A stretch of 48,042 nt of DNA from Pseudoxanthomonas taiwanensis (GCF_010093135.1 NZ_PDWK01000018.1:1-48042); one strand, 5' to 3'. Shown: positions 19,443 to 29,715, counted from the stretch's first letter. Notes: generated from the sequence alone by a model not told the origin. A program made the numbers and translations.

Positions 19443-20441
19443 TCAGTGCGTGCGCTCGACCGCGTAGCGGGCCAGGCCGCGCAGGGCGGCCACCGCCTCG
19501 CTCTCCGGCAGGATGGACAGGGCGGCCTCGGCGGCGCGGGCGTAGTCCATCGCGCGCTGGCGGCTGTACTCCAGGCCGCCGGTGGCGTGGATCGCGGCCA
19601 GCACCTCGGCCATGGCCGAGGTGTCGCCCTCCTGCACGATCCGGCGCAGGCGCTCCCGTGTGGCCGCATCCGAACGGTCCATGGCGCGGATCAGGGGCAG
19701 GGTGGCCTTGCCCTCGGCCAGGTCGTCGCCCAGGTTCTTGCCCAGCTCGGCGGCGTCGGCGGTGTAATCGAGCACGTCGTCGGCGATCTGGAAGGCGTAG
19801 CCCAGGTTCATGCCGTAGTCGTACAGGGCCTGCTGCACCGCCTCGTCGGCGCCGGAGGCCAGCGCGCCCAGGCGCGTGCCGGCGGCGAACAGCACCGCGG
19901 TCTTGCGCTCGATCACGCGCAGGTAGGCCGCCTCGTCGGTGTCCGGGTTGCGCACGTGCAGCAGCTGCAGCACCTCGCCCTCGGCGATGCGGTTGGTGGT
20001 GTCGGCCAGGATCCGCATCACCTCCATGCGGTCCAGTTCCACCATGAGCTGGAAGCTGCGCGAGTAGAGGAAATCGCCCACCAGCACGCTGGCCGCGTTG
20101 CCCCAGATGGCGTTGGCGGTGCTGCGGCCGCGGCGCAGGTCGGACTCGTCCACCACGTCGTCGTGCAGCAGGGTGGAGGTGTGGATGAACTCGATGATCG
20201 CCGCCAGCTGGTGGTGGTCCGGGCCCGCGCCGCCGGTGGCCTGGCCGGCCAGCACCACGAGCATCGGCCGCAGGCGCTTGCCGCCGGCGTTGATGATGTG
20301 TTCGGCGATCTGGTTGATCAGCACCACGTCCGAGGCCAGGCGGCGGCGGATCAGCGCGTCGACCGCGGCCATGTCGGCCGCCGCCAGCGCCTGGATCCGG
20401 GGCAGCGGAGCGTGGGTGAGGGTGAGGGAATCATCTGCCAT
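19443..20441 (-). CDS. ispB: Octaprenyl (polyprenyl) diphosphate synthase
   Basis: This trans-prenyltransferase makes the long isoprenoid side chain of ubiquinone. The 332-residue protein has the first Asp-rich motif DDVVDESD at residues 94-101 preceded by FIHTSTLLH. The substrate-binding GGKRLRP is at 53-59, and the second Asp-rich motif DDVLDYTAD follows FQIA. Chain length (octaprenyl) is inferred from similarity to IspB, not visible as such. The gene is divergent from ssb and has a perfect TATAAT upstream. Length is usual for the family. Confidence 0.94.
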   Translation of the reverse strand: MADDSLTLTHAPLPRIQALAAADMAAVDALIRRRLASDVVLINQIAEHIINAGGKRLRPMLVVLAGQATGGAGPDHHQLAAIIEFIHTSTLLHDDVVDESDLRRGRSTANAIWGNAASVLVGDFLYSRSFQLMVELDRMEVMRILADTTNRIAEGEVLQLLHVRNPDTDEAAYLRVIERKTAVLFAAGTRLGALASGADEAVQQALYDYGMNLGYAFQIADDVLDYTADAAELGKNLGDDLAEGKATLPLIRAMDRSDAATRERLRRIVQEGDTSAMAEVLAAIHATGGLEYSRQRAMDYARAAEAALSILPESEAVAALRGLARYAVERTH

Positions 20442-20466
20442 TGTGGGGCCCGGGCAAAGTTCCTGA

Positions 20467-20472
20467 ATTATA
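20467..20472 (-). promoter_or_regulatory. -10 element (TATAAT) for ispB
   Basis: On the minus strand this hexamer reads TATAAT, an exact -10 consensus rare in such GC-rich DNA, 26 bases before the ispB ATG. No good -35 hexamer is seen at 16-18 bases; a weak match, CGGACA, lies too close (13 bases). Confidence 0.55.
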
Positions 20473-20559
20473 AGGGCACGGGCCCTGTCCGTCCCGGCCG
20501 CGGCTCGGAAAACACCTACCGCGCGGCGCGGATTCCGGCGCTGGCCGGTTGCGGGCGTC

Positions 20560-20565
20560 TATACT
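20560..20565 (+). promoter_or_regulatory. -10 element (TATACT) for ssb
   Basis: TATACT lies 52 bases before the ssb ATG in the intergenic region shared with ispB. A convincing -35 is not visible. It is the best -10-like hexamer on this strand of the gap. Confidence 0.4.
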
Positions 20566-20616
20566 GGAATCCTGCTGCCCGGGATCCGCCGGGCTCCACC
20601 AGACGGAAACAGGACT

Positions 20617-21105
20617 ATGGCGCGCGGCATCAACAAGGTCATCCTCATCGGCAACCTCGGCGACGATCCCGAGGTCAAGTACACCCAGTCCGGAATGGCG
20701 GTGACCACGATCCGCCTGGCCACCACCAGCGTGCGCAAGGACCGCGACGGCAACACCCAGGAGCGCACCGAGTGGCACCGGGTGAAGCTGTTCGGCAAGC
20801 TCGGCGAGATCGCCGGCGAGTACCTGCGCAAGGGCTCGCAGTGCTACATCGAGGGCAGCATCCGCTACGACAAGTTCACCGGCCAGGACGGGCAGGAGCG
20901 CTACATCACCGAGATCATCGCCGACGAGATGCAGATGCTCGGCGGCCGTGGCGGCGGTGGTGGCGAGGGCTTCGGCGAGCGCCCGCAGCGCAGCGCGCCG
21001 CCGCGCCGCGAGTTCGCCCCGCGCAACGCCCCGGCCCCGGCCGCGGCGCCGCCGGCCTCCAGTGGCGGCTTCGACGACTTCGCCGACGACGACATTCCCT
21101 TCTGA
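20617..21105 (+). CDS. ssb: Single-stranded DNA-binding protein
   Basis: SSB binds single-stranded DNA as a tetramer and recruits replication and repair enzymes through its C-terminal tip. The 162-residue protein starts [21 protein letters not shown], continues with the OB-fold segments [10 protein letters not shown] and [22 protein letters not shown] and the strand [16 protein letters not shown] Gly/Pro/Ala-rich linker follows, then the acidic tip FADDDIPF. The tip is intact, so interactions with partners should be preserved. It is followed by a strong intrinsic terminator. Confidence 0.98.
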   Translation: MARGINKVILIGNLGDDPEVKYTQSGMAVTTIRLATTSVRKDRDGNTQERTEWHRVKLFGKLGEIAGEYLRKGSQCYIEGSIRYDKFTGQDGQERYITEIIADEMQMLGGRGGGGGEGFGERPQRSAPPRREFAPRNAPAPAAAPPASSGGFDDFADDDIPF

Positions 21106-21146
21106 CCGCCGGGCGTCCGCGCGGCGGGCGTCCACGTGCCATCCCG

Positions 21147-21178
21147 GGCCCGGCCCCGCAAGGGGCCGGGCCTTTTTT
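21147..21178 (+). terminator. Rho-independent terminator after ssb
   Basis: An 11-base GC stem (GGCCCGGCCCC, loop GCAA, GGGGCCGGGCC) at about 21147-21172 is followed by six T residues at 21173-21178. It is the clearest intrinsic terminator in the window and ends ssb transcription before ligD. Confidence 0.92.
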
Positions 21179-21349
21179 GCGCCTGCGGGCCAATATCCGC
21201 GTCGCCGTCCAGGTCGCCGCTGACGCGGCCCCCCTGCAGGGAGGAAACGTGCGCGGTGCGCCCTACACACGCCGCTGATGCCGGGCGCGGGAAAGTCGGC
21301 AGGGCGGCAGTCCCGCCGCGCGGGAGCGATGCCCTGTGGACGTGACGCG

Positions 21350-24004
21350 ATGAGCCTGGCCGACTACCGCCGCAAGCGCAGCTTCACCCGCACCGGTGAA
21401 CCGGAACCGGGCAGGCCGGCGCCGCGCGGCCGCCGTCCGCTGTTCGTGGTGCAGCTGCACCACGCCAGCCGCCGCCACTACGACTTCCGCCTGCAGGTGG
21501 GCGATGCGCTGCGCAGCTGGGCCGTGCCCAAGGGACCCAGCTACGACCCGAAGGTCAAGCGCATGGCCGTGGAGGTCGAGGACCATCCGCTGGAATACGC
21601 CGATTTCGAGGGGCAGATCCCGCGGGGCGAATACGGCGGCGGCCACGTGGCCCGCTTCGACCAGGGCGTGTGGAGCACCGACGGCGATCCGGAGGCGCAG
21701 CTGGCCAAGGGCCATCTGCGCTTCGAGCTGTTCGGCCGCAAGCTCAAGGGCGGCTGGCACCTGGTGCGCTCGGGCAAGCCGGCGCGGCAGCCGCAGTGGC
21801 TGCTGTTCAAGGACGAGGACGCCTACGCCGGGCCGCTGGAGGCCGACGACCTGCTGGCCGGCGTCACCCCGCCGCCGGCGCAGGACCGGCGGCGCGCCGG
21901 CAGCGGCAAGGCCACGCGCAGGAGGAAGACGGAGGTGAAGGCACCGGCCACGCGCCGGCGCGACTGGGCGAAGGCCGCGCTGGCCCTGCCCGGCGCGCGC
22001 AAGGGCGCGGCGCCGGATGGCGCGTTCGCACCGCAGCTGGCGCGGCTGGTGCAGGCACCACCGGAGGGCGCGGACTGGCTGCACGAGCTTAAATGGGACG
22101 GTTACCGCCTGCTGGCGACCATCGCCGACGGGCAGGTGCGGCTGTGGTCGCGCAACGGCCTGGATTGGACCGGGCGCGTGCCCGAGGTGCGTGACGCACT
22201 GGGCGCGCTGGGGCTGCGCTCGGCGGTGCTGGACGGCGAGCTGGTCGCCGGCCGCGGTGCGCGCACCGACTTCAACCTGCTGCAGGCCGTGCTGTCCGGC
22301 GAACGGCAGGCCAGGCTGGTGCTGGTCCTGTTCGACCTGCTGCACCTGGACGGCGTGGATCTGGCCGGGGTGCCGCTGCGCGAACGCAAGGCGCTGCTGC
22401 GGCGCGTGCTGGACGCAGGCCACGGCGGCCACCTGGCCTACAGCAGCCATGCCGAGGGCGAGGGCGGTGAGGCCTTCCGCGTGGCCGGCATGCAGGGATT
22501 CGAAGGCATCGTCTCCAAGCGTGGCGACCGGCCGTACCGTCCTGGGCGCAGCGACGACTGGCGCAAGACCAAGCTGCTGGAAGGCGACGAGTTCGCGGTG
22601 GTGGGCTTCACCGCACCCAGGGGCACGCGCACCGGCTTCGGCTCGCTGCTGCTGGCCCGCCCCGACCCGGAGCACGGCTGGCGCTACGCCGGCAAGGTCG
22701 GCTCCGGCTTCAGCGAGGCGCAGCTGCGGGAGCTGGCCGGACGCCTGGGCAAGGGTTCGCGCGCGCCGAGCGTGTTCGTGGACGTGGACGATCCGGAGCT
22801 GCGGCGCGCGGCCTGGATCGAGCCGGAGCTGGTGGTGGAGGTGTTTTACCGCGGCATCGGCGCGCAGCAGGTGCTGCGGCAGCCGTCGCTGAAGGCGCTG
22901 CGCCCGGACAAGCGTGCCGCGGACCTGTCCGATCCGGATCGCGGGCCGCCGGGCCCGGGGAGCACCAGGATGGGCGGAACGAAGCGCGCCACGGCGGGGC
23001 GGGCGGCCAAGGTGGCAAGCCCTGGAAAGCGTGCCGGCGCCGTGAAGAAGGCCGGCGCGGCCAGGGCGAAGAAGGCGGGCGCGGACAAGACCGCCGCGCC
23101 GCGCACGCGCAGGCGCGCGGCCGGGGCGGGCGCGCCGCCGGAGCTGTCCAGCCCCGGCAAGGTGCTCTATCCCGGCGACGGCTACACCAAGGCCGACGTG
23201 TGGAACTACTACCAGACGGTGATGGACCAGCTGCTGCCGCAGATCGCCGGCCGGCCGCTGTCGGTCATCCGCTGCCCGGGCGGCATCGCCCGCGCCTGCT
23301 TCTTCCAGAAGCACCGCACGGCCGGGCTGGAACGGGTGGCCACGGTGCGGCTGAAGGAGGAAAGCGGCGGCTCGGGCGATTACCTGGTGGTCGAGGATGC
23401 GGCCGGGCTGATGGAGCTGGTGCAGTTCAACACCCTGGAGTTCCATCCGTGGGGTGCGCACGCGGACGCACCGGATACGGCCGACCGGGTGGTGTTCGAC
23501 CTGGACCCTGGGCCGGACGTGCCCTTCGCCGAGGTCAAGCGCGCGGCGCAGGACCTGCGCCGGCTGCTGGCGCGGCTGGAGCTGGAGTCGTTCCTGCGCG
23601 TGTCCGGCGGCAAGGGCCTGCACGTGGTGGTGCCGCTCAATCCGGGCTGCGACTGGGCGCTGACCCGGCGCTTCGCGCGCGGCTTCGCCGAGGCGCTGAC
23701 CCAGGCCGAACCGGACCGCTTCCTGGCCGTGGCCAGCAAGCGCCTGCGCAACCGCCGCATCTTCATCGACTGCCTGCGCAACGGCCGGGGCGCCACCGCG
23801 GTGGCCTCGTACTCGCTGCGCGCACGGCCGCGCGCGCCGGTGGCCATGCCGATCGGCTGGAACGAGCTGGCGCGGCTCGCCAGGCCGGACGCCTTCACCC
23901 TCGCCAGCGTGCCGGAGAAGCTGCGCCGCCGCCGGCGTGATCCGTGGGAGGGCATGGACCGGATCCGCCAGGACCTGGCGCGCTGGGCCGACGCCGGCGC
24001 GTGA
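21350..24004 (+). CDS. ligD: Multidomain DNA ligase LigD (PE-LIG-POL)
   Basis: LigD repairs double-strand breaks with Ku in bacterial non-homologous end joining. The 884-residue protein has three parts. A 3'-phosphoesterase domain (about 10-165) carries QLHHASRRHYDFRL and GQIPRGEYGGG. An ATP-dependent ligase domain has the nucleotidyl lysine K248 in LKWDGYR and GFEGIVSKR. A primase-type polymerase domain (about 605-884) has the metal-binding FDLDPGPDVPF (D717, D719) and SGGKGLHVVVPL. Linkers rich in Lys/Ala/Arg lie around 185-215 and 545-600. ATG 21350 is chosen because MSLADYRRKRSFTRT is the usual start. No ku gene is present in the window; in many genomes it adjoins ligD. Confidence 0.95.
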   Translation: MSLADYRRKRSFTRTGEPEPGRPAPRGRRPLFVVQLHHASRRHYDFRLQVGDALRSWAVPKGPSYDPKVKRMAVEVEDHPLEYADFEGQIPRGEYGGGHVARFDQGVWSTDGDPEAQLAKGHLRFELFGRKLKGGWHLVRSGKPARQPQWLLFKDEDAYAGPLEADDLLAGVTPPPAQDRRRAGSGKATRRRKTEVKAPATRRRDWAKAALALPGARKGAAPDGAFAPQLARLVQAPPEGADWLHELKWDGYRLLATIADGQVRLWSRNGLDWTGRVPEVRDALGALGLRSAVLDGELVAGRGARTDFNLLQAVLSGERQARLVLVLFDLLHLDGVDLAGVPLRERKALLRRVLDAGHGGHLAYSSHAEGEGGEAFRVAGMQGFEGIVSKRGDRPYRPGRSDDWRKTKLLEGDEFAVVGFTAPRGTRTGFGSLLLARPDPEHGWRYAGKVGSGFSEAQLRELAGRLGKGSRAPSVFVDVDDPELRRAAWIEPELVVEVFYRGIGAQQVLRQPSLKALRPDKRAADLSDPDRGPPGPGSTRMGGTKRATAGRAAKVASPGKRAGAVKKAGAARAKKAGADKTAAPRTRRRAAGAGAPPELSSPGKVLYPGDGYTKADVWNYYQTVMDQLLPQIAGRPLSVIRCPGGIARACFFQKHRTAGLERVATVRLKEESGGSGDYLVVEDAAGLMELVQFNTLEFHPWGAHADAPDTADRVVFDLDPGPDVPFAEVKRAAQDLRRLLARLELESFLRVSGGKGLHVVVPLNPGCDWALTRRFARGFAEALTQAEPDRFLAVASKRLRNRRIFIDCLRNGRGATAVASYSLRARPRAPVAMPIGWNELARLARPDAFTLASVPEKLRRRRRDPWEGMDRIRQDLARWADAGA

Positions 24005-24199
24005 CGGCATCCGGCGGCACGCGGCGCGCAAGGCGCGTGGCGGGTATGGTCTAAGATTCCCGCGCTCCCCGGCGCCGACCGGGCGTTCAGGTCCGGGTGC
24101 GCCGCCACAGGTCATGCTGGAGCCCGCTTTGCGGGCGCCGGGACGCAGTGCCTGGCCCGCCCCCACCATCTTTCAGTCTTTCAGAAGGACTCCTGATCC

Positions 24200-25255
24200 G
24201 TGTCTACCTGGCTCGTTACCGGCGGCGCCGGTTTCATCGGCGGCAACTTCGTGCTCGAGGCCGTGGCCCGCGGCGTTCGCGTGGTCAACCTCGACAAGCT
24301 CACCTACGCCGGCAACCTCGACACCCTGGCCTCGCTGGAGGGCAACCCCGACCACGTGTTCGTGCAGGGCGACATCGGCGACCAGGCGCTGGTGCGCCGG
24401 CTGCTGGAGGAGCACCGCCCGGACGCGGTGGTGAACTTCGCTGCCGAGAGTCACGTGGACCGCTCCATCGACGGGCCGGCCGCCTTCATCCATACCAACG
24501 TGGTCGGCACCCTGGGCCTGCTGGAGGCGGTGCGCGACCACTGGAAGGGCCTTCAGGGCGAGGCGAGGGACGCCTTCCGTTTCCTGCACGTGTCCACCGA
24601 CGAGGTGTACGGCTCGCTGGGCGAGACCGGCAAGTTCACCGAGACCACGCCGTACGCGCCCAACTCGCCGTACTCGGCCAGCAAGGCGGCCTCGGACCAC
24701 CTGGTGCGGGCCTTCCACCACACCTACGGTCTGCCCACGCTCACCACCAACTGCTCCAACAACTACGGGCCGTACCACTTCCCGGAGAAGCTGATCCCGC
24801 TGGTGATCCAGCGCGCCCTGGCCGGCCAGCCGCTGCCGGTGTACGGCGACGGCCAGCAGGTGCGCGACTGGCTGTACGTGTCCGACCACTGCGAGGCCAT
24901 CCGCACCGTCCTGGCCAAGGGCCGGGTGGGGCAGACCTACAACGTCGGCGGCAACGCCGAGCGCCGCAACATCGAGGTGGTGCGCACCATCTGCCGCCTG
25001 CTGGACGAGCGCCGGCCGCGTCCGGACGGCAGCCCGCACGAGAGCCTGATCACCTTCGTCGCCGACCGGCCCGGGCACGATCGCCGCTACGCCATCGACG
25101 CGTCCAAGATCCGCAACGAGCTGGGCTGGGAGCCGCGCTACACCTTCGAGGAAGGCATCGCGGCCACCGTGGACTGGTACCTGGCCAACCAGGACTGGGT
25201 GCAGCGGGTGCTGGACGGCAGCTACCGGCTCGAACGCATCGGCACCGCGGCCTGA
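24200..25255 (+). CDS. rmlB: dTDP-glucose 4,6-dehydratase
   Basis: RmlB catalyses the second step of dTDP-L-rhamnose synthesis. The 351-residue short-chain dehydrogenase has the NAD loop [10 protein letters not shown] near residue 8, [19 protein letters not shown], and the catalytic YSASK. It starts at GTG 24200, 12 bases after an AAGGACT ribosome site. The gene opens the rmlBACD cluster, whose product is used for lipopolysaccharide O-chains or other rhamnose-containing glycans. TAAGAT at 24052-24057 could be the -10 of its promoter, without a clear -35. Confidence 0.97.
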   Translation: MSTWLVTGGAGFIGGNFVLEAVARGVRVVNLDKLTYAGNLDTLASLEGNPDHVFVQGDIGDQALVRRLLEEHRPDAVVNFAAESHVDRSIDGPAAFIHTNVVGTLGLLEAVRDHWKGLQGEARDAFRFLHVSTDEVYGSLGETGKFTETTPYAPNSPYSASKAASDHLVRAFHHTYGLPTLTTNCSNNYGPYHFPEKLIPLVIQRALAGQPLPVYGDGQQVRDWLYVSDHCEAIRTVLAKGRVGQTYNVGGNAERRNIEVVRTICRLLDERRPRPDGSPHESLITFVADRPGHDRRYAIDASKIRNELGWEPRYTFEEGIAATVDWYLANQDWVQRVLDGSYRLERIGTAA

Positions 25256-25273
25256 GGGCGGGGGGAGGATTCC

Positions 25274-26164
25274 ATGACGCAACGCAAGGGCATCATCCTG
25301 GCCGGCGGTTCCGGTACCCGCCTGTACCCGATCACGCGCGGGGTCAGCAAGCAGCTGCTGCCCGTGTACGACAAGCCGATGATCTACTACCCGCTCAGCG
25401 TGCTGATGCTGGCGGGCATCCGCGAGGTGCTGGTCATCAACACCCCGCACGAACAGGCCCTGTTCCAGGCCCTGCTGGGCGACGGTTCGCAGTGGGGCAT
25501 CGACATCCGGTACGCGGTGCAGCCCAGCCCCGACGGGCTGGCCCAGGCCTACCTGATCGGCCGCGATTTCGTCGGCGGCAAGCCCAGCTGCCTGGTGCTG
25601 GGCGACAACATCTTCTACGGCCACGGCCTGACCGACCTGCTGCGCCGCGCCGACGCGCGCCAGGACGGGGCCACCGTGTTCGGCTACTGGGTGCGCGATC
25701 CGGAGCGCTACGGTGTGGCCGAATTCGACGCCCAGGGGCGGGTGGTCGGCATCGAGGAGAAGCCGGCGCAGCCGCGCTCCAACTACGCGGTCACCGGCCT
25801 GTACTTCTACGACGGCCGGGCCAGCGACTTCGCCGCCGAGCTCAAGCCCTCGGCGCGCGGCGAGCTGGAGATCACCGACCTCAACCGGCGCTACCTGGAG
25901 GAGGGCGCGCTGTACCTGGAGCAGCTGGGCCGCGGCTACGCCTGGCTGGACACCGGGACCCACCAGTCGCTGCACGACGCCTCCAACTTCATCCAGGCCA
26001 TCCAGGACCGCCAGGGCCTGCAGGTGTGCTGCCCGGAGGAGATCGCCTACGGCAACGGCTGGATCGACGCGGCACAGCTGGAGAAGCTGGCCGCGCCGCT
26101 GGCCAAGAACGAGTACGGCCGCTACCTGATGAACCTGGCCAAGCGCGGCAGGGTGGTGAGATGA
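25274..26164 (+). CDS. rmlA: Glucose-1-phosphate thymidylyltransferase
   Basis: RmlA makes dTDP-glucose from dTTP and glucose 1-phosphate, the first and feedback-regulated step of the pathway. The 296-residue protein shows the nucleotide-binding [20 protein letters not shown] at the N-terminus, then [22 protein letters not shown], and [20 protein letters not shown]. It follows rmlB by 18 bases with a GGGGGAGG ribosome site and overlaps rmlC by four bases (ATGA). Confidence 0.98.
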   Translation: MTQRKGIILAGGSGTRLYPITRGVSKQLLPVYDKPMIYYPLSVLMLAGIREVLVINTPHEQALFQALLGDGSQWGIDIRYAVQPSPDGLAQAYLIGRDFVGGKPSCLVLGDNIFYGHGLTDLLRRADARQDGATVFGYWVRDPERYGVAEFDAQGRVVGIEEKPAQPRSNYAVTGLYFYDGRASDFAAELKPSARGELEITDLNRRYLEEGALYLEQLGRGYAWLDTGTHQSLHDASNFIQAIQDRQGLQVCCPEEIAYGNGWIDAAQLEKLAAPLAKNEYGRYLMNLAKRGRVVR

Positions 26165-26718
26165 AGGTGATCGAGACGGATCTGCCCGGGTGCGTGGTGA
26201 TCGAGCCGGCCGTGTACGGCGACGCCCGCGGCTTCTTCTACGAGGCCTGGAACGCCGAGCGCTTCCGCGCCCACGGCCTGCCGGACCGCTTCGTGCAGAG
26301 CAATGTGTCCTCGTCCACGCGCGGCGTGCTGCGCGGCCTGCACTACCAGTGGCCCAACCCGCAGGGCAAGCTGGTCAGCGTGCTGGAGGGCGAGGTGTAC
26401 GACGTGGCGGTGGACATCCGCCGCGGCTCGCCGCACTTCGGACGCTGGACCGCGGTGGTGCTCACCGCCGCGAACAAGCGACACTTCTGGATCCCGGAGG
26501 GCTTCGCCCACGGCTTCCTGGTGCTGTCCGAGCGCGCACTGTTCAGCTACCTCTGCACCGCCCCCTACGACAAGGCCGCCGACGCCGGCGTGCGCTGGAA
26601 CGACGCCGCCCTGGCGGTGGACTGGCCCGAGGCCGCGCCGCTGCTGTCGGACAAGGACGCCAACGCGCCGTTCCTGGAGCAGATCCCGGCCGAGCGGCTG
26701 CCGGTGTACCCGGCATGA
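26161..26718 (+). CDS. rmlC: dTDP-4-dehydrorhamnose 3,5-epimerase
   Basis: RmlC epimerises carbons 3 and 5 of dTDP-4-keto-6-deoxyglucose. The 185-residue cupin protein has [33 protein letters not shown] with the catalytic His of the LHYQ segment, and [15 protein letters not shown]. Start ATG 26161 overlaps the rmlA stop; its own stop overlaps the rmlD ATG. The tight overlaps imply that RmlA, RmlC and RmlD are made in linked amounts. Confidence 0.97.
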   Translation: MKVIETDLPGCVVIEPAVYGDARGFFYEAWNAERFRAHGLPDRFVQSNVSSSTRGVLRGLHYQWPNPQGKLVSVLEGEVYDVAVDIRRGSPHFGRWTAVVLTAANKRHFWIPEGFAHGFLVLSERALFSYLCTAPYDKAADAGVRWNDAALAVDWPEAAPLLSDKDANAPFLEQIPAERLPVYPA

Positions 26719-27626
26719 GGCTGCTGGTCGTCGGCGCCAACGGCCAGGTCGGCCGCGAACTGCGGCGCAGTCTGGCCGAGCTGGGCCAGGTGCTGCCGGC
26801 CACCCGCGACGGCCGCCTGGACGACGGCACCGCCTGCGCGGTCGCCGACCTGGGCGATCCGGACGGGCTGGCGCGGCTGGTGCGTGACACCACCCCCGAC
26901 ACGGTGGTCAATGCCGCCGCCTACACCGCGGTGGACCAGGCCGAGGACGAACCGGACGTGGCCTGGCGGATCAACGCGCAGGCCCCCGGCGTGCTGGCCC
27001 GTGCCTGCGCCGGGGCCGGCATCCCGCTGGTGCACTATTCCACCGACTACGTGTTCGACGGCCGCGGCACGCGCCCGTACCGGGAGGACGATCCGACCGC
27101 GCCGCTGGGCGCGTACGGCGCCAGCAAGCGCGCCGGCGAGGAGGCGGCGCTGGCCGCCGGCGGGCGGCCGCTGGGGTTCCGCACCGCCTGGGTCTACGCC
27201 GCGCACGGGCACAACTTCCTGCGCACCATGCTGCGCCTGGGCGCCGAGCGCGAGGAGCTGCGGGTGGTGGCCGACCAGGTCGGCACGCCGACCCCGGCCG
27301 CGCTGATCGCCGACGTCCCCGCCGTGGCCCTGCGCCGTGCCCTGGCCGGGCCCGCGGTGGCCGGCCTGTGGCACCTGGTGGCGGCCGGGCAGACCAGCTG
27401 GCACGGTTTCGCCGAGGCGATCTTCGCCGAAGCGGTGGCCGCCGGCCTGCTGCCGCGCGCCCCGCGTGTGCTGCCGATCACCACCGCCGGGTACCCGACC
27501 CGGACCCGCCGCCCGGCCTATTCGTGCCTGGACACCACCCGCCTGCGGCGCGACTTCGGCGTGGAACTGCCGGACTGGCGCGAGGGCCTGCGCGGCGTGG
27601 TCACGGAGCTGGCCCGGGCCGGCTGA
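26715..27626 (+). CDS. rmlD: dTDP-4-dehydrorhamnose reductase
   Basis: RmlD reduces dTDP-4-keto-rhamnose to dTDP-L-rhamnose with NAD(P)H, the last step. The 303-residue protein has GANGQVGREL near the start, NAAAYTAVDQAE, the catalytic region HYSTDYVFDG with GAYGASKRAGE (the YxxxK motif), and FRTAWVYAAHG. It ends the four-gene unit. GC-rich inverted repeats follow at about 27630-27690 without a T run. No xanA/xanB-like phosphomannomutase genes follow, unlike in Xanthomonas. Confidence 0.96.
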   Translation: MRLLVVGANGQVGRELRRSLAELGQVLPATRDGRLDDGTACAVADLGDPDGLARLVRDTTPDTVVNAAAYTAVDQAEDEPDVAWRINAQAPGVLARACAGAGIPLVHYSTDYVFDGRGTRPYREDDPTAPLGAYGASKRAGEEAALAAGGRPLGFRTAWVYAAHGHNFLRTMLRLGAEREELRVVADQVGTPTPAALIADVPAVALRRALAGPAVAGLWHLVAAGQTSWHGFAEAIFAEAVAAGLLPRAPRVLPITTAGYPTRTRRPAYSCLDTTRLRRDFGVELPDWREGLRGVVTELARAG

Positions 27627-27752
27627 GCCGCCCGTTCCCGCGCGGGACGGGCCGTCCGGGCCTGCCCGCGGGCGCGGGCGGGCCCTCCGTCACTGGACTT
27701 GCCGCCCCCGGCCCGATAGCGTGTCGGCCTTCGCATCCGCAGGGAACCATGC

Positions 27753-29705
27753 ATGGCCGGTCCAGCCACGCCCCAGTTGACCTTCCGCGCCGTCGTCCTC
27801 GCCATCGTCCTGGCGGTGGTGCTGTCGGCGGCCAACGCCTACCTCGGCCTGTTCGCGGGCCTGACCGTGGCCACCGCCATCCCGGCGGCGGTCGTCTCCA
27901 TGGGCGTGCTGCGCCTGCTCGGCGGCGGCACCATCCTGGAGAACAACATCGTCCAGACCGGTGCCTCGGCCGGTTCCTCCATCGCCGCCGGCGTGATCTT
28001 CACCATCCCGGCGCTGGTGCTGATGGGCTACTGGCCCGACTTCGACTACTGGTGGGTGCTGGGCATCGCCGGCCTGGGCGGCCTGCTGGGCGTGCTGTTC
28101 TCGGTGCCGCTGCGGCGCACGATGATCGTCGAGGATCCGCTGCCTTTCCCCGAGGGCAAGGCCGCGGCCGAGGTGCTCAAGGCCGGCGAGAACCCCGGCC
28201 CGGGCCTGAAGATCCTGGGCCTGTCGGCGGCCATCGGTGGCGTGGTCAAGCTGGCCGCGGCCAACGGCCTGCGCCTGATCCCGGACAGCTGGGCGGTGGC
28301 CGGCTACTTCGCCAACAACCGGATCATCGGCTACCTCGGCACCGGCCTGTCGCCGGCGCTGCTGGGCGTGGGCTACATCGTCGGCCTGAACGTGGGCATC
28401 GTGGTGCTGTCCGGCGCCATCCTGTCCTGGCACATCGCCATCCCGCTGTACCACGCCGCGTTCCTGGACAGCGACCCGGCCCTGGCCGCCTCGGTTGCCG
28501 GCGCCTCGGCCACCGACGCGGCCTTCGCCATCTGGTCGGCCAAGATCCGCTTCCTGGGCGTGGGCGCCATGCTGGTCGGCGGCGTGTGGACCCTGTTCTC
28601 GCTGCGCAAGTCGCTGGTGGCCGGCATCAGGAGCGGCCTGGCCGCCGCGCGCAAGGGCGCGGCGCAGGGCGCGGCCATCGCCGAGACCGACCGCGACCTG
28701 CCGATGAAGTGGATGCTGGTGGCGCTGGTGGCCTTCGTCGTGCCGCTGTGGCTGCTGTACCACGCCATCGTCGGCTTCTGGGTGGCCAGCCTGGCCATGA
28801 CCCTGATCATGATCGTGGCCGGCTTCCTGTTCGTGTCGGTGTCCGGCTACCTGGCCGGCCTGGTGGGCTCGTCCAACAACCCGGTCTCGGGCATCACCAT
28901 CGCCACCATCCTGTTCGCCTCGGTGGTGCTGCTGGTGCTGCTGGGCGCCGACGGCCAGAACCAGGTCGGCGGCGCGCCGCTGGGCGCGGTGGCGGCGATC
29001 ATGATCGGCGCGGTGGTGTGCTGCGCCGCCGCCGTGGGTGGCGACAACCTGCAGGACCTGAAGACCGGCTACCTGGTCGGCGCCACCCCGTGGAAGCAGC
29101 AGCTGATGCTGGGCATCGGCGCCTTCTCCTGCGCGCTGATCATGGCCCCGGTGCTGAACCTGCTGCAGGAGGCCTACGGCATCGGCTCCAAGACCCTGCC
29201 GGCGCCGCAGGCCAACCTGATGGCCTCGGTGGCCAAGGGCCTGTTCGGCGGCGAGCTGCCGTGGACCATGATCGCCATCGGCGGCGTGATCGGCGCGGTG
29301 GTCATCGCCATCGACGGCTGGCTGAAGAAGACCGGCAAGCGCTTCCGCGTGCCGGTGCTGGCCGCGGCCATCGGCATCTACCTGCCGCTGGAGCTGATGG
29401 TGCCGATCTTCCTCGGCGGCCTGCTGGCGCACCTGGTCGAACGCTTCCACCAGGTGTCCCCGGACGACCATGCCGCGCTGGACCGCGTGCACCGTCCGGG
29501 CGTGCTGTTCTCCGCCGGCCTGATCACCGGCGAGGCGCTGATGGGCATCGGCATCGCCCTGCCGATCGTGATCGCCCAGGACGCCGAGGTGCTGGCCCTG
29601 CCGGTGGACCTGGGGGCCGCCGGCCAGTGGGTCGGCCTGGCGGTGCTGGCCCTGGTCGGCTGGCTGCTGTACCGCACCGGCAAGCGCGGGGAGCAGGCGG
29701 CCTGA
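27753..29705 (+). CDS. OPT-family oligopeptide transporter
   Basis: A 650-residue inner-membrane protein with about 15-16 hydrophobic segments, of the OPT superfamily that imports small peptides or metal-chelate-like compounds. Seen are the N-terminal AFR-like helix, ANAYLGLFAGLTVATAIPAA, the hallmark NNIVQTGASAGSSIAAGVIFT, and later DLKTGYLVGATPWKQQ, typical of bacterial OPT proteins. It is followed by a secreted S9 peptidase and a DUF819 permease. This context suggests uptake of peptides from extracytoplasmic breakdown, but the substrate is not determined. Confidence 0.9.
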   Translation: MAGPATPQLTFRAVVLAIVLAVVLSAANAYLGLFAGLTVATAIPAAVVSMGVLRLLGGGTILENNIVQTGASAGSSIAAGVIFTIPALVLMGYWPDFDYWWVLGIAGLGGLLGVLFSVPLRRTMIVEDPLPFPEGKAAAEVLKAGENPGPGLKILGLSAAIGGVVKLAAANGLRLIPDSWAVAGYFANNRIIGYLGTGLSPALLGVGYIVGLNVGIVVLSGAILSWHIAIPLYHAAFLDSDPALAASVAGASATDAAFAIWSAKIRFLGVGAMLVGGVWTLFSLRKSLVAGIRSGLAAARKGAAQGAAIAETDRDLPMKWMLVALVAFVVPLWLLYHAIVGFWVASLAMTLIMIVAGFLFVSVSGYLAGLVGSSNNPVSGITIATILFASVVLLVLLGADGQNQVGGAPLGAVAAIMIGAVVCCAAAVGGDNLQDLKTGYLVGATPWKQQLMLGIGAFSCALIMAPVLNLLQEAYGIGSKTLPAPQANLMASVAKGLFGGELPWTMIAIGGVIGAVVIAIDGWLKKTGKRFRVPVLAAAIGIYLPLELMVPIFLGGLLAHLVERFHQVSPDDHAALDRVHRPGVLFSAGLITGEALMGIGIALPIVIAQDAEVLALPVDLGAAGQWVGLAVLALVGWLLYRTGKRGEQAA

Positions 29706-29715
29706 GCGCCGCCTC

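Noticed and set aside
24123-24135. Small hairpin CCCGC-TTT-GCGGG before rmlB as a riboswitch or attenuator
   Set aside because: Five base pairs only, without leader-peptide or known aptamer features.
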